The position numbers were made by a program, and so were the translations under genes. Shown in pieces: positions 14,812 through 22,711 of a DNA stretch of 39,658 bases (position 1 is the stretch's first letter; the number at the start of each line of letters is the position of its first letter). The stretch is from a virus. The notes under the pieces were generated by a model that had not been told where the DNA came from, ran no database searches, and saw only the letters and a list, made by a program, of their open reading frames with translations. The DNA lies in IMG/VR virus record IMGVR_UViG_3300023222_000558, positions 1 to 39,658 of that record; one strand, given 5' to 3'.

Positions 14812-16902
14812 TTATTCCACTAGATAAATCTTTGTGAATTTCATTCCTGGAGGTAATGGATAAAGCCATTGACCGTTATATGTGAATCCCTTAGGGCTAG
14901 TTACTACATACGATAACGCTACTCCTTTATGATTTCCTAAGTGAGTGCCTTTAGGCTCTAGAAGACATTCTCCAGTATTACAGTTTAATTCTATAGTTCT
15001 AGGAGGTCCTGTATTAATTGAGACAGCCCCGATTATGTCTGTTCTAATAGCGTTTAGTATCTCTTGGTCAGTTTCAAAGAGAATCATTTCTCCTTTTTTA
15101 GTGGTCTCATTCCAGTTAGCATCAAAAATACCTCCTGAATATGGATCTTTCTTTGGCACTAAATGATTGATATCTATCAATTTACCCTTTCCAGTTCTAA
15201 TATTTTGCCTCATTTCGTCTTCTGTCCAGTGGCGCCTATGCTTCTCTGTTCCTTCTATTCTGTGATCCGTATAAGATTCTCCAGATACTACAGCTAGAAT
15301 GAATCTTCCTGGTTTATTTTGCTCTGCGTGTTTCTGCATTTCATTAATGGTACTAGAGTCTATCCAGCTAAATTCTGCTGGAGATTTCTCTCGATAATTT
15401 ACAGCTTCATTTAGAGGTCTAAGATATTCCTGAGTAATTCTTTTACGTTCAGCTAGTGAGTCTCTAGTTACTTTTGATTTTCCTTTATCTGATTTGGGAG
15501 TCTTATTTTCAGATAGTAATTTGATAAATGGAATGTTTGAGCATTTACAGTTAGGATGAGTATTAAACACGCCTGCGCCTAGATTCTCACTAGGTACGAT
15601 AGGTCTAGCTGGATCATCTACCCAAAATTCCAGATTATCTAGAGGCTTGCAGATAGGACAGTTTTCTTGTCGATTATACTGGAATCTCATGAAATCATAA
15701 GGGATTAGTTTCTTTTCTGTGCCTGTTGAAATAATGTCCTTTAGTTCGTCTATCTGTTTGTAGTTACCTTTCTTCATAGCTTTGAGGAATGCAGAAAGGG
15801 ATAATGTGATTAGGCCAGCAGCAATTAACAGAGCGTAAAGATCTTTACTGTCTTCTTCTTTTTTATGTACTTTGGTAATTTGAATATCCTCTTTTAGCTC
15901 GTTAGGAATTAAAAAGAGTGTTTCATTCTTATCTTGTAATTCAGGCACAATTCCAGACACATTATGAGGCGCTTTACCGTCATAGTAGGGAGTAGCTATG
16001 TTTAGCTTGATATCTCCTGGAGAGGATTCATATCTTTTGATATTGTAAGAATTGCTAGGCTCGGCTCCTCCTGGTCCAGTTCTAGTTAAATCGTCGCCTG
16101 TGTCTGATTTTTCATTAAATGGCTTTCCTAGTTTGGTATAATCCATGTCTGAATACATCTTTTCAGCGTTTGGATCTAGTTCTACCTCAGGCACAATATG
16201 AACATTATTTCCAGTATCAGAGAAAGCTTGAGAGATAGGGAGAGATTGTTTAAGGTCTCCTGCCATTGGATCTAGTTTTACAGCTTCATCTAAGTGAGTA
16301 ATTATGTGAAATTTATCACACCAACCTATAGGGGATATAATGTCGTCTCCTGGAGAGCCTACTATTTCACAGTGATTAGGCTCTACAAAATGCACACATT
16401 TAACGCATTTATCCTCTTTTGTGGCAAAATCTGTGTACTGTGTCTCTTGTTTGGTGAATTTATCAATTTGGATTAGTGGCTCTGTAGTCTCATTCCAGTT
16501 AATCTTATCGTTAAAGTTCATGCCGTGCATGTTATGATCAGGGACTTCTAGCCCTGGCTGAGACGCTCCAGTTGGGAGAGTTGGCTGTGTAACATTAGCG
16601 CCTACAGAGCCTTCTCCTGTAGATGATACATTAGGAATAGTTTCACGTTTTACAGCTCTGTCTACGTATCTGGATTCATTATTAATCACTATCTTACCAG
16701 GATATTCGTGAGAAGAATTTTCTCCTAATCCAAATAAGAGAGGCTCCTTATTAGAATAGTCTATAATGTTTGGTTGTCCGTTATCATCTAATGTATTAGG
16801 TATTGCACCCTCTCCTCTGGGATCAATTACTATAGTTTCTTGTTTATTTTCTACTGCTGATTTGAAATCTGTAAATATCTTGTCTTCTATGGTTATTGGC
16901 AT
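14812..16902 (-). CDS. HiPIP-like / MuF-like / prohead-protease-like fusion protein, 696 aa
   Basis: Residues 166-195 hold four Cys in the spacing of the small HiPIP-like proteins encoded near phage capsid genes (CVKC, HC, GWC). A hydrophobic segment spans 354-371. Residues 405-458 match the end of MuF-type minor head proteins (CPIC at 415-418, HPNCKC at 449-454). Residues 530-690 look like a prohead serine protease: 'IDINHLV' with His580, then 'GAVSINTG' with Ser628 as candidate catalytic residues. In most phages these are separate genes. The protein probably sits in the portal/capsid shell and processes capsid proteins during maturation; the protease role is by analogy. Confidence 0.75.
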   Translation of the reverse strand: MPITIEDKIFTDFKSAVENKQETIVIDPRGEGAIPNTLDDNGQPNIIDYSNKEPLLFGLGENSSHEYPGKIVINNESRYVDRAVKRETIPNVSSTGEGSVGANVTQPTLPTGASQPGLEVPDHNMHGMNFNDKINWNETTEPLIQIDKFTKQETQYTDFATKEDKCVKCVHFVEPNHCEIVGSPGDDIISPIGWCDKFHIITHLDEAVKLDPMAGDLKQSLPISQAFSDTGNNVHIVPEVELDPNAEKMYSDMDYTKLGKPFNEKSDTGDDLTRTGPGGAEPSNSYNIKRYESSPGDIKLNIATPYYDGKAPHNVSGIVPELQDKNETLFLIPNELKEDIQITKVHKKEEDSKDLYALLIAAGLITLSLSAFLKAMKKGNYKQIDELKDIISTGTEKKLIPYDFMRFQYNRQENCPICKPLDNLEFWVDDPARPIVPSENLGAGVFNTHPNCKCSNIPFIKLLSENKTPKSDKGKSKVTRDSLAERKRITQEYLRPLNEAVNYREKSPAEFSWIDSSTINEMQKHAEQNKPGRFILAVVSGESYTDHRIEGTEKHRRHWTEDEMRQNIRTGKGKLIDINHLVPKKDPYSGGIFDANWNETTKKGEMILFETDQEILNAIRTDIIGAVSINTGPPRTIELNCNTGECLLEPKGTHLGNHKGVALSYVVTSPKGFTYNGQWLYPLPPGMKFTKIYLVE

Positions 16903-16999
16903 AAATTGTATATAATTTTTAACTATTTACTATTTTATTTTTGGTGATATTTTTTTAGACATTATTGCACATTTTAGATAAACATGCTTCTAAAATATA

Positions 17000-18526
17000 T
17001 TATTCTTTTATAACAAATGTCATTTCTGGGGCTATTATAGAGTCTGTTCCTGAATCAACTTCAATCTGAAGCTCAAATTCATCACCATTAACTGCTTCAA
17101 CTCCACCTGCTAGAGGTATTGGCATAGGGGCTGATATAGGAATGTCACCAGATTCGGTAATTACGGTAGCAGCACCATCTGGGTCTTTTACTAGGGCTAT
17201 ATTGTAATCTTTTCCTGAACTTGCAGCTATATTGACAATCGTAGCCAATGGTCCCTGAAATGGGTCTTGTCCTATATATCGAACTCTTGCTGTTTGTGAG
17301 CTTACTAATTCCCATCTCTGCATTGCATTACCAGCAACAGCAGATGTTCCAAAGTCAAATGGACCAAGTGATGTGCCTGGTATAAAACTTGTAGTGTTTC
17401 CTGCTACATTTACAACTGCTTGATTTTTAGAGTCTAATACTCCTTGATTATCTAGACCCTTTACTCTAACGTCTGTACTATCAATAGATGCTTTATCCAG
17501 AGTTCCTGTGGAAGTTCCTATAAATGTAATTTTATCTATTTCAAACATAGTTCCACTTCCTGGAGTGTCTACTGCTGTGACTACACCTGTTACGTTATAT
17601 GTAATAAATGCAGGCTCTGGAAATCCAATTAAAGATACAACTGTACCAACTGTTACACCATGTGCAAGAGCAGTGGTAAATTGTGCTTTTCCACTACCAT
17701 TATCTGCAACTGAAGATATTGCCTCAAGATTCCCCATAGACTGAAAAATTTTACCTGCTATTGTTCTTGAATCATTAACAATATAACGAGACCCAGATAG
17801 AGAATTTGGATCTATAAACACTAATGAATTATTTGGAAATGTTGTTCTATCACTAAGATTATTCATTGTAGCAAAAGTTACAACATTTGTTATAATAGAG
17901 AAAAATGTAGTTAAGAATGCTGAAGCACCATTATCTAACTCTCCTATATCTATGAATAATGAAGATGGATTACGAATTACCAACCCATTAATAATATTAG
18001 AAGCAGATGTGTTAGTAATATGTACTTTTGGCGCACCAGTCTCTCCAATTCTCTCGAAATCTTTTATAGTGACATTTTCAAATATTACACGGTCTACACA
18101 TTCAACATCAATTACTGAATTATTAGGAAAATCTCCAACTAACTCAACATTTTCTATTTCAACAAAGTTTGGTACATCACCTGGATTTAGAGGTTGAAAC
18201 ATTGCTCCAGTACCAGTATATGTAATAGTTATATTTGCACCTTCGGCAATAAATTTTATACCTGTGCCTGTACCAAGTTTGATTGGTTTATCTATAATGA
18301 GATCACCGAGAAGAAATACAGTTGGAAAATCACCAAGCGTTAATTCAAGATTTGGAAATCTGTCTTCGAATTGAGCTTGTATTGCTATGTATAGATTGTT
18401 ATTGGCTTTCCCAATAATTGTTCCTTTGAATGTTACACCATTATTCTGTATTACACTATTTGCATTAAACTTTTGATTGTCTTCAATAGAAGGAAGATCA
18501 TCTATAGGTATTGGTATAAAAGCCAT
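17000..18526 (-). CDS. Putative beta-helix virion surface protein, 508 aa
   Basis: Repeated short strands and Asn/Thr/Gly turns from about residue 60 to 250 (NVELVGDFPNN, RVIFENVTIKDFERI, NIINGLVIRNPSSLFIDIG) are typical of a right-handed parallel beta-helix. The last 150 residues form another beta-domain ending in MTFVIKE. It overlaps the LamG protein gene by 1 nt (TAATG). Placement between portal and MuF genes suggests a head fibre or head-attached adhesin. CTAG tetramers are scarce compared with the flanking morphogenesis genes, a hint of separate origin. Confidence 0.65.
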   Translation of the reverse strand: MAFIPIPIDDLPSIEDNQKFNANSVIQNNGVTFKGTIIGKANNNLYIAIQAQFEDRFPNLELTLGDFPTVFLLGDLIIDKPIKLGTGTGIKFIAEGANITITYTGTGAMFQPLNPGDVPNFVEIENVELVGDFPNNSVIDVECVDRVIFENVTIKDFERIGETGAPKVHITNTSASNIINGLVIRNPSSLFIDIGELDNGASAFLTTFFSIITNVVTFATMNNLSDRTTFPNNSLVFIDPNSLSGSRYIVNDSRTIAGKIFQSMGNLEAISSVADNGSGKAQFTTALAHGVTVGTVVSLIGFPEPAFITYNVTGVVTAVDTPGSGTMFEIDKITFIGTSTGTLDKASIDSTDVRVKGLDNQGVLDSKNQAVVNVAGNTTSFIPGTSLGPFDFGTSAVAGNAMQRWELVSSQTARVRYIGQDPFQGPLATIVNIAASSGKDYNIALVKDPDGAATVITESGDIPISAPMPIPLAGGVEAVNGDEFELQIEVDSGTDSIIAPEMTFVIKE

Positions 18527-19695
18527 TATGTCGTTACCTCTATCGTATTACCTTGACTAGTTACCAGGAGATTTGGCACACCAGGTGTAAGTCGTGGAGT
18601 CTTTAACCAAAAGGCATCATTATCATTTTGGTTGTTATGTTTTACAGTAATGTAATCTTGATTTCTAACAACATCTGATATTGTTACCTCATCTAATATT
18701 CCATTTAGTGCTTGACTACCCTGAAATCCACCGCCTACTGTATCTTGGTCTTGTCCCAATACCAGAGAGCCACCATCAGTTAAACTTGCACCTTGTTGAT
18801 GTATTGTGGAAAACATAACTACATCACCATCATATGCTATTAATTGACCATCAAATGAACGCCATGTTACCGTAATGTGATGAAAATTACCATCATCAAA
18901 TGAATCGAAACTAAATGCTATAGCATCATTAATGAATACTAACAGACTTTGTTGATCAAACATAAGAAACTCCCTAATAGAACCAATAACAGCATACGAA
19001 ATCATCCCATCATTAACACCAGTTGTTTTTATCCAAAAATCAACAGTTATTGCAGTTGATGGAAATCCTGTAAATGGATTTCTTATAAGATAATCATTTA
19101 TGGTTCCTGGAAAATTTAACGCAGATCCTAATTTGCCTGGAACTGTAGTAGTACCAAAGACTGTAAGGTTTTGTGCATTTGATGTGGAGTCCGTACCAAC
19201 ACCATTAAGATGGTACACTCCTTTATGGCTACTGTCATATATGGCATTTGGGTTAGAGCCATTAGTTGCGCCAGCCTTTCCAAACACCATCTGGATAATC
19301 TCACCTTCTTGAACTGTTCCAATATCCACCCACACTGCAATATCGCCTGATCCATCTGGATTAACATCTACACTTTCAGCATCATAAGCAAGTGGTACCC
19401 CTGCCGAGTCAAACACCCTAATGTCAAAGCCTAATGTTCCAACAAATGTGCCAGCTGGCAGACTATCTGTTATTACTAGAGGTAATCCTGTTTGTGGTAC
19501 TGGAACCTGATCTGGTTTAATCTGATAAATCTTTTGATGATTAAAAGTCGCATCAGGTATTGGAAAAAAGTCTACTGCCAGCAAATTTCCTGTTAAAGGT
19601 GGAATGATTTCACCACCAAATCCTTGAGGTGAATTATTAGAGTTTGTTAAGATAGTCCTACTTCCTAGACCTTGAGGCTTGGAATGATATACCAA
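18526..19695 (-). CDS. DUF2341 + LamG/concanavalin-like surface protein, 389 aa
   Basis: Residues 75-150 follow the DUF2341 pattern (FDIRVFDSAG, DIAVWVDIGTV, IIQMVFGKAG), continuing into 'GVYHLNGVGTDSTSNAQNL', which opens a Laminin-G_3/concanavalin-like lectin domain through about residue 355 (VDFWIKTTG, HHITVTWRSFDG, LNGILDEVTISDV). Such pairs bind glycans in archaeal and bacterial surface proteins. Coupled to the beta-helix gene, so the two probably form one host-binding appendage. Confidence 0.75.
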   Translation of the reverse strand: MVYHSKPQGLGSRTILTNSNNSPQGFGGEIIPPLTGNLLAVDFFPIPDATFNHQKIYQIKPDQVPVPQTGLPLVITDSLPAGTFVGTLGFDIRVFDSAGVPLAYDAESVDVNPDGSGDIAVWVDIGTVQEGEIIQMVFGKAGATNGSNPNAIYDSSHKGVYHLNGVGTDSTSNAQNLTVFGTTTVPGKLGSALNFPGTINDYLIRNPFTGFPSTAITVDFWIKTTGVNDGMISYAVIGSIREFLMFDQQSLLVFINDAIAFSFDSFDDGNFHHITVTWRSFDGQLIAYDGDVVMFSTIHQQGASLTDGGSLVLGQDQDTVGGGFQGSQALNGILDEVTISDVVRNQDYITVKHNNQNDNDAFWLKTPRLTPGVPNLLVTSQGNTIEVTT

Positions 19696-19698
19696 AAT

Positions 19699-20115
19699 TT
19701 AGGCTCCAGCGATAATTTTTTGGAAGTCAAGTAGATCTATAGTCGTAATTGACACTCCTGTGATAGAGCCATCAGGGGAATTAGCAGATTGGAGTTGTAC
19801 AGTAACACCTTCTAAAATAGACACATCAAACCAATAGATACCTTTTGATTTGATTATAAAATCATTGTCAGCATTCACAAAGGCTGACTCATTTTCGAGA
19901 GGAGTAGTTCCTGCTGGATTTGTTTTAATAACTTTAATGGCCGTATCAGCATTACCTGCTGTAGTGACTGCGAACCACACACGCATAATACCTCCTCCTC
20001 CAGGCTTTAAAGCATCTGTAAGAATAGTAGGCGGAGTTGAAAAGAAATTAGTATCTACAGAAATAGGTAAATTTGCGATTATTACTGGACTAGTAATACG
20101 ATAAACAGGAGCCAT
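19699..20115 (-). CDS. Putative virion protein, 138 aa
   Basis: All-beta composition with strands such as IMRVWFAVTTAG, IYWFDVSILEGVTVQLQSA and GVSITTIDLLDF. It begins the surface-protein trio downstream of the portal and is followed 3 nt later by the DUF2341/LamG gene. A trimeric adaptor or decoration role is plausible. No family recognised. Confidence 0.6.
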   Translation of the reverse strand: MAPVYRITSPVIIANLPISVDTNFFSTPPTILTDALKPGGGGIMRVWFAVTTAGNADTAIKVIKTNPAGTTPLENESAFVNADNDFIIKSKGIYWFDVSILEGVTVQLQSANSPDGSITGVSITTIDLLDFQKIIAGA

Positions 20116-20155
20116 TCAAGAATAAAAACAGAATATTCTATTTAATAATTATTGA

Positions 20156-21796
20156 TCATGTGCCTGTTGGGTTGGTTTTCATTTGAGTTTTAGCTGATTT
20201 GTCGCCTATTCCTCCTTTATCATCTATGCTCATTTGTGGCTCTACTAATTCATCTAAATTTATATTTCCTTCAACTTCACTCATTAACTCAGGTACTCCT
20301 GCTTTAGCTGCAATATTTCTTAATTCTCGTTTAGTTAAGACTTGATTAGATCCTAGAATTTGCGCCCATTGAGCCAGCTCCTCAGGTAGTAGATCTTTTT
20401 TCGTCTGTTTACCAAATTCTAGTTTAAACTCGGCCATATCCCAGGTGACAGCTAGAGCGCCATTGTGGATCTTTTCATCAGTGATACGATTCATTTCATA
20501 CCAGGGTTTAGTGATAAAGGATTGTACCATTCTCTTTAGTTGAATTGGAAATTGAGCTAGTCCTATCTCATCTAATACTGCTGACTGCTCACCATTAGCG
20601 TAGGTAGGTCCTTGAGATTGGCCTGCTATTCTACCTTTAGAGGTGCCTATAGCCTTAAAGATAGAAGACTGAAACATATCCATAAACACATTCACATCAA
20701 TAGGTCGAGTATCATTGTTTATTGTCTCTACTTTTAGTCCATCAATTCCATGTATGATATCTTCCGAGTCGTGAATAGTTCGCATGGTTGCAGCTATCGC
20801 ATTTCTAGCTGAGATATCTGATCTAGGTGCTGATATGACATTTCTAGGTAGGTATCTCTTCATTATTTTACTAGAGACGTTTTGCATTTGGTGTTTGATA
20901 TCCAATAGTGATTCTCTTTCTTTAATTACTGGGCCGTCGGCAGTATCTTCTGAATAGATGACTCGATTAGTTAGTTGGGCCATAATACCAAATCCTATGA
21001 GTTGGCCGTTAGTTCTATTCCAGGAGAAATGAAATACTTCTCCAGGTCTGAAATATCCATTATATTCAGCACCTCTAAATTCATACCATAAAGGACGCCT
21101 ATCAGGTGTCCACCAAATACGAGCTAGAGAAGAAATAGGAATAACTTGGAAATCTTCAGGCCTTGATACTTCCCATAGTGGGACTCTAACTCTAACAAAA
21201 CAATTACCAAAAGCTAAAAGTTCCTTAGCTATGGTCCATATTAAACCGTCTAAATTAACTTCAACTGCCCAATGTTCTAGATATGATGCAAGTGCTTGAG
21301 TTTTTGCTTTAAAGTATAATTCCCCTCCCGTAGTTTTAGCAGCTAGGAAATCAATACCCATTCTAGCGTCTTCATCATCAAAATATCCTTTAAGTTGTTC
21401 AGAGATAGGCACGACTGGAATATCATAAGGTCTATACGTAAAGCCTTCTCTAGGAAATTGATTTCCTCCAATATTTGAAAACCAAAATGGCTGACCAATA
21501 TCTCCTTGTGGAAAGTCATAGCCAATTCCTCCAGCGCCTATTTTCTTGTAGGTGTCTAATGCTTCTTTAAGTTCAGGAGGTGCGTTAATTGGGACTGGAG
21601 CCATATCAAGATAGGTTAGTTTTCTAGTTTTCTTTATGTAACCTCTATCTCCACTCTTTCTAAAACCATCTTTTGATCGTGTAGTAGTAAAAGCCTCAGA
21701 AGTATGAGGCGAGGCTGCTCTTTCTTTGGGTAGTGCGTTAAATGGTGAGCCTGTAGCTTCTTTAGAGTATGGATTATTTACTCCTAGAATGCTCAT
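20156..21796 (-). CDS. Portal protein, 546 aa
   Basis: The ATG at 21796 is favoured over an upstream in-frame start at 21883 because TTTTTAAATA lies about 30 nt before it, giving a near-leaderless start. The pattern is that of phage portals: 'DDEDARMGIDFLAAKTTGGE', 'LAFGNCFVRVRVPLW', 'IPISSLARIWWTPDRRPLWY', 'GEVFHFSWNRTNG', then 'RESLLDIKHQMQNVSSKIMK' and a helical C-terminus with a possible crown. The portal is the dodecameric DNA channel of the capsid vertex. Order with terminase and MuF supports it. Confidence 0.85.
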   Translation of the reverse strand: MSILGVNNPYSKEATGSPFNALPKERAASPHTSEAFTTTRSKDGFRKSGDRGYIKKTRKLTYLDMAPVPINAPPELKEALDTYKKIGAGGIGYDFPQGDIGQPFWFSNIGGNQFPREGFTYRPYDIPVVPISEQLKGYFDDEDARMGIDFLAAKTTGGELYFKAKTQALASYLEHWAVEVNLDGLIWTIAKELLAFGNCFVRVRVPLWEVSRPEDFQVIPISSLARIWWTPDRRPLWYEFRGAEYNGYFRPGEVFHFSWNRTNGQLIGFGIMAQLTNRVIYSEDTADGPVIKERESLLDIKHQMQNVSSKIMKRYLPRNVISAPRSDISARNAIAATMRTIHDSEDIIHGIDGLKVETINNDTRPIDVNVFMDMFQSSIFKAIGTSKGRIAGQSQGPTYANGEQSAVLDEIGLAQFPIQLKRMVQSFITKPWYEMNRITDEKIHNGALAVTWDMAEFKLEFGKQTKKDLLPEELAQWAQILGSNQVLTKRELRNIAAKAGVPELMSEVEGNINLDELVEPQMSIDDKGGIGDKSAKTQMKTNPTGT

Positions 21797-21820
21797 GTAG
21801 ATAATACACACAGTTCTATT

Positions 21821-21832
21821 ATTTAAAAATCT
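21821..21832 (-). promoter_or_regulatory. TATA element before the portal gene
   Basis: The minus strand reads GATTTTTAAATA about 30 nt upstream of the ATG at 21796, an archaeal TATA box with purine-rich BRE position. Confidence 0.5.
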
Positions 21833-21884
21833 GCGAGCTGGTTGAATCATCTGGGAGAGTGAACAGCTCGCAGGAGGAATCAAT

Positions 21885-22208
21885 CTATTGAGTAGTGTGT
21901 GTTAGTATTTTTTTGTTAGATTTCTTCCTAACTCGCATCGGTACAACTTGATTAAAAGGTATTGGGTTTATACTATTGCCATATCTTCCTCCTCCTTTAC
22001 GTGGAGCTGATCCTTTTGGATATTCTTCAGGATGAGAGATAGCTGCATGCAACCCACAAAGATACCATAATTTCCAGCATTTAGCTGAAGTTATTTTCGT
22101 AGTGGTTGGACATTGTAGCCATATCCACATTCTACCCTTGAATGGCTCTTTACCTGTGTATTTGATAAAATCTGGATTCCAGACTTTAACAAGACCTCTA
22201 CACCTCAT
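21885..22208 (-). CDS. Hypothetical basic protein, 107 aa
   Basis: Rich in Trp, Cys, Lys and Arg (GRMWIWLQCPTTTKITSAKC), with Cys/His spaced so that a metal site is possible, and a Gly/Arg/Lys-rich tail (APRKGGGRYGNSIN, RVRKKSNKKI). The ATG overlaps the HNH gene stop (ATGA). Sitting between nuclease and portal, it may assist packaging; this is context only. Confidence 0.5.
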   Translation of the reverse strand: MRCRGLVKVWNPDFIKYTGKEPFKGRMWIWLQCPTTTKITSAKCWKLWYLCGLHAAISHPEEYPKGSAPRKGGGRYGNSINPIPFNQVVPMRVRKKSNKKILTHTTQ

Positions 22209-22672
22209 ACAAACACCTCTAATTTTTTAATGTTCTTTGATTTGCGTTTGTGTGCTAGTTTAGCCATGTCTTTGGCAGTTTTGATTTTATGGCATTTTTT
22301 ACATAGTGGTCGAACATTCTCAATATCGTAACACATTCCTCCTAGTGAGATTGCTAGATCGTGATCCACATCAAAGTATTTATCACCTCTATTGTATTTT
22401 TTATCGGGTGCTTCATATCCACATTCAGCACATTTGTAATTATGTAAACGTAATATTCCATGTCTAAATCCATCCCAATAAGCTCGAATTGAAAAATACC
22501 ATAAATTAGAATGAGTCTCACAGCAGTATTTTCGTCTAGGCCATGTTATTTTCCTACCACACCAACAAAGTTTATTCCACATATTCATTTTCATCCATAA
22601 AGGAGGCTGTCTGTTCTGATACCTAATTCCTGGCTGTTGGAGTCTATAATGATGAACTCCATACTTATTCAT
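22205..22672 (-). CDS. HNH endonuclease, 155 aa
   Basis: C81AEC84 with C124KKC127H forms the structural zinc site. The HNH core is at 101-128: DVDHDLAISLGG, then ENVRPLCKKCHKIKT. An N-terminal CWCG and CCETH may form a second zinc site. HNH genes directly next to the large terminase are common in long-genome packaging phages, where the enzyme takes part in DNA cleavage for packaging. A free-standing homing nuclease is the alternative. Confidence 0.85.
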   Translation of the reverse strand: MNKYGVHHYRLQQPGIRYQNRQPPLWMKMNMWNKLCWCGRKITWPRRKYCCETHSNLWYFSIRAYWDGFRHGILRLHNYKCAECGYEAPDKKYNRGDKYFDVDHDLAISLGGMCYDIENVRPLCKKCHKIKTAKDMAKLAHKRKSKNIKKLEVFV

Positions 22673-22683
22673 GAGTGCTTCCT

Positions 22684-22707
22684 GGGGGTACCCCTACCCC
22701 CCTCCAA
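22684..22707. repeat. GC-rich element, copy 2, between terminase and HNH genes
   Basis: GGGGGTACCCCTACCCCCCT, with the palindrome GGGGTACCCC. On the minus transcript, GGGGG TAGGGGTA CCCCC could form a short hairpin after the terminase stop. Nearly identical to 1657-1680. Confidence 0.75.
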
Positions 22708-22711
22708 CCGA

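Noticed and set aside
16929-16961. 10-codon ORF MSKKISPKIK in the gap 16903-16999
   Set aside because: Too short and without ribosome site; the gap reads as promoter sequence.
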